Shown here piece after piece: positions 42,744 to 52,834 of a stretch of 64,000 nucleotides of DNA. Origin of the DNA: Arthrobacter sp. Soil736 (lineage in GTDB: Bacteria; Actinomycetota; Actinomycetes; Actinomycetales; Micrococcaceae); NCBI RefSeq assembly GCF_001428005.1, contig NZ_LMSB01000045.1, positions 144,228 to 208,227 on the forward strand, in the 5' to 3' direction. The position numbers were made by a program, and so were the translations under genes. A model generated the notes under the pieces. That model saw only the letters and a program-made list of their open reading frames with translations. It did no database searches and had not been told where the DNA came from. Numbering within the stretch: position 1 is the first letter of the stretch; every line of letters starts with the position of its first letter.

Positions 42744-43822
42744 GGGTTCCAGGTGCCGGTCTCGAAGAACGTGCTGATCGTGGCCTCATGCGGCTCGGGA
42801 TCCAGTGCCTGCGCCGCCAGCCACGCAGGGCTGTAGTAGCTACCCGCATAGCGGTCACCGCCGTCGCACATCAGTGATACGACGCTGCCCCGCTGCCCGT
42901 CGGCGACCATCTGCGCAACCAGCTGCCAGACGCCCCAAAGGTTGGTGCCCGTGGACGGCCCGGCATGAAGGTCTGCCAGGGTGTGGAGGTGCCGCATCGC
43001 GGCGACGGAGGCCGCATCCGGGACCTGGATCATGTGGTCGATCACAGCGGGCACGAAGCTCGGCTCCATGCGCGGCCGACCGATTCCCTCGATCCGGGAG
43101 GGAAGGCCGGTGCTGAAGCCGGCCGAACCGCTGCGCCAGCCAGGGTAAAAGGCAGAATTCTCCGGGTCCACCACCGCCAGCGACGTGTCATGGCGGTGAT
43201 AGCGGAGGTAGCGTCCGATCGTGGCGCTCGTGCCGCCCGTCCCCGCGCCCACCACGATCCACCGCGGAACCGGGTGCTCCTCGAGGGCCAGCTGCTGGAA
43301 GATGGACTCGGCGATGTTGTTGTTGCCGCGCCAGTCCGTGGCGCGCTCGGCGTAGGTGAACTGGTCCATGTAATGGCCGTTGCTGGTGGCTGCCACGTCC
43401 GCGGCGGCCGCATAGACCTCCGAGGCATGGTCCACGAGCAGGCAGGCGCCGCCGAACTGTTCGATCAGCGCAATTTTTTCGGGGCTGGTGGTGCGGGTCA
43501 TGACGGCGATGAAGGGGAGACCCAGCAGCTGGGCAAAGTAGGCTTCGGACACCGCCGTGCTGCCGCTGGACGCCTCCACAATCGTGGTGCCCTCGGTGAT
43601 CCAGCCGTTCACCAGGCCAAACAGGAACAGGGAGCGGGCCAGCCGGTGCTTCAGGCTTCCCGAGCGGTGGGTGGATTCGTCCTTGAGGTAGAGCTGGACA
43701 CCCCAGTGCTCCGGCAGCGGCACGGAATACAGGTGGGTGTCCGCCGAGCGGTTGTTTTCCGCATTGATCTTGCGGACGGCTTCGTCGGCCCATGACCGGT
43801 TCCTGTTGCCTGCACTGTTCAC
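42740..43822 (-). CDS. cds1: PLP-dependent cysteine synthase-family protein, L-cysteine desulfhydrase Cds1 type
   Basis: A 360-residue fold-type II PLP enzyme. The lysine lies in DESTHRSGSLKHRLA, the substrate loop is VEASSGSTAVSEAY, and the phosphate-binding glycines are GAGTGGTSATIG. The extended middle (YMDQFTYAERATDWRGNNNIAESIF) is the hallmark of the mycobacterial Cds1 group, which releases hydrogen sulfide from cysteine. Cysteine synthase activity is the alternative. The start is GTG 43822. A sulfurtransferase gene lies just beyond, divergently. Confidence 0.83.
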   Translation of the reverse strand: MNSAGNRNRSWADEAVRKINAENNRSADTHLYSVPLPEHWGVQLYLKDESTHRSGSLKHRLARSLFLFGLVNGWITEGTTIVEASSGSTAVSEAYFAQLLGLPFIAVMTRTTSPEKIALIEQFGGACLLVDHASEVYAAAADVAATSNGHYMDQFTYAERATDWRGNNNIAESIFQQLALEEHPVPRWIVVGAGTGGTSATIGRYLRYHRHDTSLAVVDPENSAFYPGWRSGSAGFSTGLPSRIEGIGRPRMEPSFVPAVIDHMIQVPDAASVAAMRHLHTLADLHAGPSTGTNLWGVWQLVAQMVADGQRGSVVSLMCDGGDRYAGSYYSPAWLAAQALDPEPHEATISTFFETGTWNP

Positions 43823-43955
43823 CGGATCAGCCTACCGGTGCGGGGCCGCCCCGAAGGTGGAGTTGCCAGGAGCTGGGGTACCCAGAGCTAAAGTTGGATG
43901 TGCCGGCCGCGGCTGATCCTGCCATGCGGTTTGATCCAAGCCAAAGGAGATTTTG

Positions 43956-44795
43956 ATGGGTACCCTCATGGACGTGTCCGCGCTGAACGCACGGATGGCG
44001 TCCGGACAGCGCACCGTTCTGCTGGATGTCCGCTGGGCGCTCGGAGACCCCGACGGCCGCAGCCACTACCTCGCGGAACACATTCCGGGCGCCGTGTACG
44101 TGGACCTTCCCACCGAGCTGGCGGAGCCCGCGGAGCCTGCCCGGGGGCGGCATCCGTTGCCGCCGACCGAAAAGCTGCAGGAGGCCGCACGGCGCTGGGG
44201 CGTCTGCGGGGGCGACGTCGTGGTCGCCTACGACGATGCCGGCAGCACGTCGGCCGCCCGCCTGTGGTGGATGCTTCGGAACGCCGGCTTCGGCACTGTC
44301 TACCTGCTCGACGGCGGCCTGCCCGCCTGGCGCCGGGCCGGGTTGCCGCTCAAGGGCGGCCTCGAACAGGCGGCCCCGGGAGACGTGACGCTCGCCGACG
44401 GCGGCATGCCCGTGATCGACGCAGCGAAAGCCGCCGAATGGGCCGCACACGGTGTGCTGCTCGACGCCCGGGCCGGCGAACGGTACCGCGGCGAGATAGA
44501 GCCGGTTGACCCGCGGGCCGGCCACATCCCGGGGGCCGTCAGCGCTCCCACCACCGGGAACCTTGACGACGGCGGCCGCTTCCTGCCGGCGGAGGACCTC
44601 CGGCTCCGCTTCGCCCGCCTCGGAGTCGACGCCGCGACGCCGACGGCGGTGTACTGCGGCAGCGGCGTGACTGCCGCCCATGAGATCGCGGCACTGGAAA
44701 TCGCCGGCATCCCCGCGGCGCTCTTCCCGGGGTCCTTCTCCGAGTGGTCCAACGATGCGTCCCGGCCGGTGGCGACCGGTGCGCAGCCAGGATGA
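43956..44795 (+). CDS. Thiosulfate/3-mercaptopyruvate sulfurtransferase (rhodanese)
   Basis: A 279-residue two-domain rhodanese. The N-terminal inactive domain has LLDVRWALGDPDGRSHYLAEHIPGA (core DGRSHYLAEH). The C-terminal domain has the active cysteine in YCGSGVTA, a loop form typical of mercaptopyruvate/thiosulfate sulfurtransferases. ATG 43956 has AAAGGAGA at proper spacing; TTG 43953 is just before it. Divergence from the desulfhydrase suggests linked handling of reduced sulfur. Confidence 0.92.
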   Translation: MGTLMDVSALNARMASGQRTVLLDVRWALGDPDGRSHYLAEHIPGAVYVDLPTELAEPAEPARGRHPLPPTEKLQEAARRWGVCGGDVVVAYDDAGSTSAARLWWMLRNAGFGTVYLLDGGLPAWRRAGLPLKGGLEQAAPGDVTLADGGMPVIDAAKAAEWAAHGVLLDARAGERYRGEIEPVDPRAGHIPGAVSAPTTGNLDDGGRFLPAEDLRLRFARLGVDAATPTAVYCGSGVTAAHEIAALEIAGIPAALFPGSFSEWSNDASRPVATGAQPG

Positions 44796-44871
44796 CCCGC
44801 ACCTGCCGCAACGCTGCTTTGGGCCCGCTCGGGCCGGTTCGGCCGACTGGCCCTGATCCGGCTGCGCGGGG

Positions 44872-44877
44872 TAGCGT
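44872..44877 (+). promoter_or_regulatory. -10 element for a leaderless alcohol dehydrogenase gene
   Basis: TAGCGT, then exactly six bases, then ATG 44884, without a ribosome site. Confidence 0.55.
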
Positions 44878-44883
44878 CGACGT

Positions 44884-46062
44884 ATGACTCCTGGACGCCC
44901 CGTACCGCCGCCGCTTGCCCTGAAGATCACCCTGGATGAAGGCGCTGCCGAACAGGTGGCCGACGAAACTGCGGCCCCCGGGGAGGGACTCCTGGCCGCC
45001 GCCCGCGGGGCGGTATCCAGCACGGGCGGCCTGGTGCCGCTGACAGTGGCCCGGCGCGCGCCCAAGGCCGATGACGTTGAAATTGCCATTGAGTTCTGCG
45101 GCCTGTGCCACTCGGATGTGCACACAACCCGCGGCGAATGGGGCACGCAGAACTACCCGCTGGTGCCAGGTCACGAGATCGTGGGCCGGGTCAGCCGGGT
45201 GGGCTCCGACGTCGATGATTTTTCGCCGGGAGACCTGGTGGGCGTCGGGTGCCTGGTGGACTCGTGCCGCGAGTGCGAGAGCTGCCTGGACGGACTGGAG
45301 CAGTACTGCGAGCGTGGCATGACAGGTACCTACGGTGCGAAGGACGCCCGCAACGGCGATTCCATCACCCAGGGCGGCTACGCAACGTCCGTCGTCGTGG
45401 ACCGCCGCTACGTGCTGCGGGTGCCGGAAAACCTGGACCCGGCGGCGGCGGCTCCGCTGCTCTGCGCGGGCATCACCACGTTCTCGCCGCTCCGCCGCTT
45501 CGGCGTCGAGGAAGGCGACGTGGTGGGCGTCGTGGGTCTTGGCGGCCTGGGCCACATGGCCGTCAAGCTGGCCAAGGCCATGGGTGCGAAGGTAGTGGTC
45601 TTCACCACCTCGGAGTCGAAGGTTTCAGCGGCGCTGGAGCTCGGGGCCGACGACGTCATCCTCTCCCGCGACGAGGACACGATGGCGGCCGCGAACCGCA
45701 GCGTCGACCTGATCATCGACACCGTGGCGGCACCGCACGACCTGAACCCGTTCTTCCGGACGCTGCGCCGGGACGGGGCGCTGTTCCAGCTGGGGCTGCC
45801 TTCCGAAGCCATGCCTCCGGTCAACCCCGGTGCGCTGATCAGGCGGCGCATCGCGTACGCCGGTTCCCTGATCGGCGGCATTGCGGAGACCCAGGAAATG
45901 CTGGACTTCTGCGCCGAACACGGCGTGGTGTCGGAGATCGAGATTGTCGGAGCGGAGCAGCTGAACCACGCCTATGACCGGATGGTCGCCGGCGACGTCA
46001 AGTATCGTTTCGTCCTGGACGTATCCACCCTGCAGGCACCGGCGGAAAGGGCTGACGCATGA
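44884..46062 (+). CDS. Zinc-dependent alcohol dehydrogenase, NADP-type (CAD/YahK-like)
   Basis: A 392-residue medium-chain dehydrogenase. The catalytic zinc set is CGLCHSDVH and PGHE. The structural zinc uses four cysteines in CLVDSCRECESCLDGLEQYC, and the nucleotide site is GLGGLGHMAVKLAKAMGA. The class reduces aldehydes with NADPH. The first 35 residues (Pro- and Glu-rich) are extra compared with typical members. An internal later start is possible, although the leaderless promoter fits ATG 44884 exactly. It overlaps the HIT gene by four bases. Confidence 0.92.
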   Translation: MTPGRPVPPPLALKITLDEGAAEQVADETAAPGEGLLAAARGAVSSTGGLVPLTVARRAPKADDVEIAIEFCGLCHSDVHTTRGEWGTQNYPLVPGHEIVGRVSRVGSDVDDFSPGDLVGVGCLVDSCRECESCLDGLEQYCERGMTGTYGAKDARNGDSITQGGYATSVVVDRRYVLRVPENLDPAAAAPLLCAGITTFSPLRRFGVEEGDVVGVVGLGGLGHMAVKLAKAMGAKVVVFTTSESKVSAALELGADDVILSRDEDTMAAANRSVDLIIDTVAAPHDLNPFFRTLRRDGALFQLGLPSEAMPPVNPGALIRRRIAYAGSLIGGIAETQEMLDFCAEHGVVSEIEIVGAEQLNHAYDRMVAGDVKYRFVLDVSTLQAPAERADA

Positions 46063-46487
46063 GCACGCTGTTCACCAAGATTCTCAACGGGGACATTCCC
46101 GGCCGGTTCGTTTGGCGCGAGCCGGATGTTTCCGCGTTCCTGACCATGGGCCCGCTGGCCGACGGTCACACTCTGGTGGTGCCCACCGAGGAAGTGGACC
46201 GCTGGACGGACGCCTCGCCGGAAACGCTGGCCCGGGTGATGGAAGTGGCGCGCCGCATCGGCGCCGTGCAGGTGGATGTTTTCGGTGCCGCCCGGGCAGG
46301 CCTTATCGTGGCCGGCTACGAGATCCACCACATGCACGTCCATGTGTGGCCGTCCAACAGCATGGCCGATTTCGACTTCGCGTCCGCGGAGCACAACCCG
46401 GACCCTGCACGGCTGGACGCGAACGCCGACAAACTGCGCACCGGACTCCGCGGCGCCGGCTACGGGGAGTTCGTGCCGGAGGCATAG
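46059..46487 (+). CDS. HIT-family protein (nucleotide hydrolase)
   Basis: A 142-residue histidine-triad protein with HHMHVHVWP near residue 88 and the N-terminal FTKILNGDIPGRFVWREP. It likely hydrolyses nucleoside phosphoramidates or dinucleoside phosphates. It starts in the ATGA overlap with the dehydrogenase. The following 220 bases hold no gene. Confidence 0.93.
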   Translation: MSTLFTKILNGDIPGRFVWREPDVSAFLTMGPLADGHTLVVPTEEVDRWTDASPETLARVMEVARRIGAVQVDVFGAARAGLIVAGYEIHHMHVHVWPSNSMADFDFASAEHNPDPARLDANADKLRTGLRGAGYGEFVPEA

Positions 46488-46713
46488 TAGGTGTTGAGGT
46501 ACCGGCGGCCTGAACGGTGGGTCTAGAACATATATTCCGATCAGCTCTGGGGCTGTTTTAGTCCTGACCTGCGCTTTTACCTTGAAGACAGGTGTCCGTG
46601 ACGGTGTGACGCGCATTGATAAGTGGCCGTATCTCGCGGCGCTATTTGTCTTGGCAACCTAGACGTAGGCTCGTTGCGAGCTAGACCGGGTTGTGAGCTG
46701 ACAGACTGTGGAT

Positions 46714-49290
46714 ATGGCAAGGGGAACTCTTCGCATATTTCTGGGCGCGGCGCCGGGAGTGGGCATGACTTTTGCCATGCTGCAGGAGGCCCACCAGCTG
46801 CTGGGCAGCGGCAGGGATGTTGCTGTCGGCATTGCCTTGGACCATGGCCGGGTGGAAACGCGGGAACTCATGACAGGGCTGGAGGTAATTACCCCGCGAC
46901 TCGTGGGGCCCCACGGCATCGGTGTGCAGGAGGTGGACGTCGATGCCGTGTTGGCCCGGCATCCCCAGGTCGCCGTCGTTGATGAGTATGCGCACACCAA
47001 CGCACCCGGGAGCCGGAATCGTCAGCGGTGGCAGGACATCGAGGAGCTGCTCGGCGCAGGCATTGATGTGCTCTCCACCGTCAGCGCCCAGCAGCTTGCC
47101 TCTTTGGAAGACGTCGTGTCCGCCATCACCGAGGTGCCTCCGAAGGAAACCGTGCCTGATGAGATCGTGCGCCGGGCAGATCAGATCGAACTCGTGGACA
47201 TTTCTCCGGAACTGCTGCGCCAGCGGCTCTCTGATGGAAACATCTATCCCAGGGACAGGGTTGACGCTGCCTTGGCAAATGAATTCCGGCTCGGCAACCT
47301 CTTCGCGCTGCGGGAGGTCGCCCTGCTCTGGCTGGCAGACAGGGTCGACGAAGGGTTGGCGAAATACCGGGCCAGCCAGGGCATCACAGCGAACTGGCCG
47401 GCACGGGAACGCGTGGTCGTCGGCCTCACCGGAGGCCCTGAGGGCGAAGTGCTCATCCGGAGGGCATCGAGGATTCTGTCGAGGGTCAATGGCGGGGACC
47501 TTTTGGCTGTTCATGTCCGGCTTTCTGACCTCAAGTCCAGGGAGTCGCCGCTGGCTCTGGAGGCTCAGCGCCAGCTTGTGACCGATCTGGGCGGCAGCTA
47601 CCACACGGTGTCCGGCGACGATGCAGCAGAGACTTTGCTGGAGTTTGCCCGCAGCGTCAACGCAACCCAGATCGTCGTGGGAGTATCCCGGGGCCGTCTG
47701 ACCAGCCGACTGCTGGGCAGTGGCGTGGGGTCCAAGGTGGTCCGGGGATCCGGCGACATTGACGTCCACATGGTTTCCCACCCCCTGGGCGGTCGCGGAC
47801 TGCCCAGGGTCACCTCCGGGGGGCTGGGCCGGGCCAGGACAACCGCGGGCTTTGTTTTGGCGGTACTCATCCCCGTCCTGGCCACCGCGTTGATGTCGCT
47901 TGCCCCGGAGCTAAACTTTGCCACCCATGTGCTGGTCCATCTGACCGGAGTGATGGCGGTGGCGTTCATTGGAGGTCTCTGGCCCGCTGTGCTCGCAGCG
48001 ATTCTGGACTCGTTGCTGCTGAACTACTTCGAGACCGATCCCGTGGGGACCTTCAGCATCAGTGACCCGCAGAATCTGTTCGCTTTGCTCGTGTTCCTGG
48101 GTGCGGCGATTGCGGTGTCCCTGGTCGTGGGGCTCTCGGCCAGGCGGGCACAGGAGGCTGCCCGGGCCCGTGCAGAGGCGGCGACCCTGGCGGATCTGGC
48201 CAGGGACGCCCTGATCGCAGACGACACCATTGCGGCATTTCTGGATAAAGTCCGTGAGACCTTCCAGGTCCGCTCCGCGGGACTGTTCACCAGAGCTGCG
48301 GACACCGGGGACGGCTGGGACCTTCAGGCGCACTCAGGAGAAGCGCCGCCTCCGCCCCCGGGGACGGAGAAATCCGGTGCCGATGCATATGAAATGGCAG
48401 ATCCGCAGACCGCTCTGGTGGTCTCCGGCAGGACGCTCACAGCCGGGGAGCGGCGGCTGCTAACAGCGCACGGGGCCCACGTGCTCTTACTCCGGCAGCG
48501 TCATGCACTCCAGCTCAGACTGAGGAACACCACGAAACTGGCTGAGGGCAACAGCATCCGGACATCCATCCTGCGTGCCGTCAGCCATGACCTCCGGACG
48601 CCGCTGGCCGGAATCAAGCTTGCCGTCACCGCCCTGCAGCGTCAGAAGCGACGGCTTCCCGAAGAGATACAGGATGAAATGCTCGACACCATCGACTCCT
48701 ACGCCGACCGCCTTGACTCCTTGATCGGCAATCTCTTGGACATGTCCCGAATATCCAGTGGATCCACCGCCCCGCTCACGACTCCAGTGACCTGGCGCGA
48801 TGCCATCGAAGACGCGCTGCGAGGACTACCCGGAGGGGTTATCCGGATCGACCTGGCTCCCAACATGCCTGCCATCGATGCAGACCTGGGCATGCTGGAA
48901 CGCGTAATTGCGAATATCGTCGAGAACGCCCTGAAATACGCTCCCGGCTCGGACATCGTCATCGTCGGACCCTCCAGCGGATCCGGGGCCGCCACCATCA
49001 ACGGACGCCCCTGCGGGGAACTCCGGATCGTGGACCACGGCCAGGGCGTGCCCGCGGCGGACGTGATCGCCATGTTTCAGCCGTTCCAACGGCTCGATGA
49101 CGCGCCGGAAGGCCTCGGCATAGGACTGGGGCTGGCCGTCGCGAAAGGCTTCACCGAAGCGATGGGGGGACAGTTGACGGCAGAACCGACGCCAGGCGGA
49201 GGGCTGACGATCGTGATTCGGCTCCCTCTTTCCGCCGGCCCTCAGCTCATGAGCCCTAAAACGCGTGATGCGGACAGTAGCGCGCCATGA
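46714..49290 (+). CDS. kdpD: Sensor histidine kinase KdpD with altered Walker A
   Basis: An 858-residue potassium/turgor sensor. The N-terminal KdpD domain has GAAPGVGMTFAML, where the Walker A lysine is methionine (near residue 18), and VDEYAHTNAPGSRN. A USP-like domain follows (ERVVVGLTGGPEGEVLIRRA), then four helices (about residues 375-480) and a GAF-like region. The kinase core has H-box AVSHDLRTPLAG, N-box NIVENALKYAP and G-boxes DHGQGVP and GLGIGLGLAVAKG. ATG 46714 is used; GTG 46708 is in frame. It overlaps kdpE by ATGA. No kdpFABC is in the window. Confidence 0.92.
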   Translation: MARGTLRIFLGAAPGVGMTFAMLQEAHQLLGSGRDVAVGIALDHGRVETRELMTGLEVITPRLVGPHGIGVQEVDVDAVLARHPQVAVVDEYAHTNAPGSRNRQRWQDIEELLGAGIDVLSTVSAQQLASLEDVVSAITEVPPKETVPDEIVRRADQIELVDISPELLRQRLSDGNIYPRDRVDAALANEFRLGNLFALREVALLWLADRVDEGLAKYRASQGITANWPARERVVVGLTGGPEGEVLIRRASRILSRVNGGDLLAVHVRLSDLKSRESPLALEAQRQLVTDLGGSYHTVSGDDAAETLLEFARSVNATQIVVGVSRGRLTSRLLGSGVGSKVVRGSGDIDVHMVSHPLGGRGLPRVTSGGLGRARTTAGFVLAVLIPVLATALMSLAPELNFATHVLVHLTGVMAVAFIGGLWPAVLAAILDSLLLNYFETDPVGTFSISDPQNLFALLVFLGAAIAVSLVVGLSARRAQEAARARAEAATLADLARDALIADDTIAAFLDKVRETFQVRSAGLFTRAADTGDGWDLQAHSGEAPPPPPGTEKSGADAYEMADPQTALVVSGRTLTAGERRLLTAHGAHVLLLRQRHALQLRLRNTTKLAEGNSIRTSILRAVSHDLRTPLAGIKLAVTALQRQKRRLPEEIQDEMLDTIDSYADRLDSLIGNLLDMSRISSGSTAPLTTPVTWRDAIEDALRGLPGGVIRIDLAPNMPAIDADLGMLERVIANIVENALKYAPGSDIVIVGPSSGSGAATINGRPCGELRIVDHGQGVPAADVIAMFQPFQRLDDAPEGLGIGLGLAVAKGFTEAMGGQLTAEPTPGGGLTIVIRLPLSAGPQLMSPKTRDADSSAP

Positions 49291-49970
49291 GAACCGTACT
49301 TGTCGTGGATGATGAGCCCCAGCTCCTGCGCGCGTTGCAGGTAAACCTGCACGCTGAGGGGTACGAGGTGCTGACCGCCCTGGACGGGACGACGGCCCTC
49401 CAGCACGCCGCGAGCAACCATCCAGATCTCATCGTTCTGGATCTGGGACTGCCGGACATCAACGGCGTGGACGTCATCACCAAGATCCGCCGCTCGAGCA
49501 CCACACCCATCATCGTCCTCTCTGCCCGGCACGGGTCCGTGGACAAAGTCCGTGCCCTCGACGCCGGAGCGGATGACTATGTCACCAAACCCTTTGGACT
49601 GGACGAGCTCCTGGCACGGTTGCGCGTCGCCGAACGCCGCCTCGGCACGTCCGAGGGAGGCGAACAAGCACTGACTGTCGATGTCGGGGACTTCGAAGTG
49701 GACCTCGCAAACCGGAAAGTCACCCGCGACGGCAGACCCGTGCGGCTCACCCCGCGGGAATGGGCAATCCTGCAACTGCTGGTCCGCAACCCGGGACGGC
49801 TCATCACCCAGCAACAAATGCTGGCCAAGATCTGGGGCCCCGGTTACGACGGCGAAACCCATTACCTGCGCGTCTACATGGGACAGCTGCGCCGCAAACT
49901 CGAAGCCGACCCGGCCCGGCCCAGGCACCTGCTCACCGAAGCCGGAATGGGTTACCGGTTCGAACCCTAA
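49287..49970 (+). CDS. kdpE: Response regulator KdpE
   Basis: A 227-residue OmpR-family regulator. The receiver has the acidic pair VVDDEP, the phosphoacceptor aspartate in VLDLGLPD and the lysine in VTKPFG. A winged-helix effector follows (LTPREWAILQLLVRNPGRLITQQQML, then YLRVYMGQLRRKLE). Cognate partner of the overlapping kdpD. The next gene, an APC permease, is the only transporter close by and thus the probable target. Confidence 0.94.
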   Translation: MRTVLVVDDEPQLLRALQVNLHAEGYEVLTALDGTTALQHAASNHPDLIVLDLGLPDINGVDVITKIRRSSTTPIIVLSARHGSVDKVRALDAGADDYVTKPFGLDELLARLRVAERRLGTSEGGEQALTVDVGDFEVDLANRKVTRDGRPVRLTPREWAILQLLVRNPGRLITQQQMLAKIWGPGYDGETHYLRVYMGQLRRKLEADPARPRHLLTEAGMGYRFEP

Positions 49971-50128
49971 CCCCCACGCGGCCCGGACTCCAGAAAGGAC
50001 GGGCCGGCCATTCCGCTGCACGGGCGTAAATGATTCGTCAATAAAAACTCCTTTCGCCGTCCACGGTTTTTCGCCGGTGTTAGTTTCGGCTGTGATCGCG
50101 GTGCGCTGTGCCGTGCGGGAAGGAATCC

Positions 50129-52105
<1,977 letters not shown>

Positions 52106-52262
52106 CCGCGGACCAGCACATGCCATCACCATGGTCCGGGGCGGCTTCCGAGGCGCCGACAAGCCGTGAACCCATTAAAGCTGGAGTCCATTGGTCGACC
52201 TTTGGTGTCAGCACAAGGAAGCCCAAGGGGCAGGGCTCTCCAAGGGTCGTCGGACGTCTGCC

Positions 52263-52358
52263 ATGAACTGGGAGGACGTGGGCGCTGCCTCGTTTTTCGT
52301 GGGAACAACCGGATTGGTGATCTGGCTTGTCGTTTCCCTTATTCGTTCAACCAAGTAG
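52263..52358 (+). CDS. Candidate 31-residue single-helix membrane peptide
   Basis: The frame starts MNWEDVGAASFFVG, continues with one hydrophobic helix (VGTTGLVIWLVVSLI) and ends in RSTK, with acidic outside-like and basic inside-like ends. The ribosome site is weak (GGACG). Such a regular membrane topology is unlikely by chance, but expression is unproven. Confidence 0.5.
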   Translation: MNWEDVGAASFFVGTTGLVIWLVVSLIRSTK

Positions 52359-52373
52359 AGGCGGAGCTTGCCG

Positions 52374-52745
52374 ATGGGCTGGCATCAAGGGGATGCAGAG
52401 GGCGGGGTGAGGTTCGCTGCACCGCCGGACGCAGTGGAGGGTTACGATGGCCGCGGAGTGGACGGCGCTGCATATTGCCCGCCGGCGGGCTACCTCTTCA
52501 GGGACGAGGCCGGAGACACCTGGTGGATTATTTTCCAGATATCTCCTGACTCGGGTTCTCACGGATCCAAAGTCCGTGGAGATGTCCTAGGCTGCAGCGC
52601 AGCCTACGACGAGCTCGTTCACGTGCGAGTGCTGGCCGCCGACGTGCTCCGTGTCGACGCTGATACTGCATTCCGCCAGAAGGCACCGTTCAGCTATGAA
52701 GAAGCCGCAGAGATCGCCGCCAGTATCCCCCGAGCTGACACGTAG
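52374..52745 (+). CDS. Hypothetical protein
   Basis: A 123-residue acidic protein with no recognised family. It contains an aromatic strand-like run (GDTWWIIFQISPDSG) and an acidic helix end (YEEAAEIAASIP). GAGGCGGAG lies about seven bases before ATG 52374, and the frame begins 15 bases after the 31-residue peptide. The ribosome site and protein-like composition support it. No homologue is recalled. Confidence 0.5.
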   Translation: MGWHQGDAEGGVRFAAPPDAVEGYDGRGVDGAAYCPPAGYLFRDEAGDTWWIIFQISPDSGSHGSKVRGDVLGCSAAYDELVHVRVLAADVLRVDADTAFRQKAPFSYEEAAEIAASIPRADT

Positions 52746-52834
52746 TTCCGTTCCCGTGAGGACGTAAGGCGACACGGCCCCCAACGAGGACGCTCCGTTT
52801 CAACTCTTGGGAACCGTTCAGCACCGGCCAGAGA

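Noticed and set aside
49971..50128. Cyclic-di-AMP (ydaO-type) riboswitch before the APC permease
   Set aside because: The 158-base gap is too short and I could not find the conserved core of that class.
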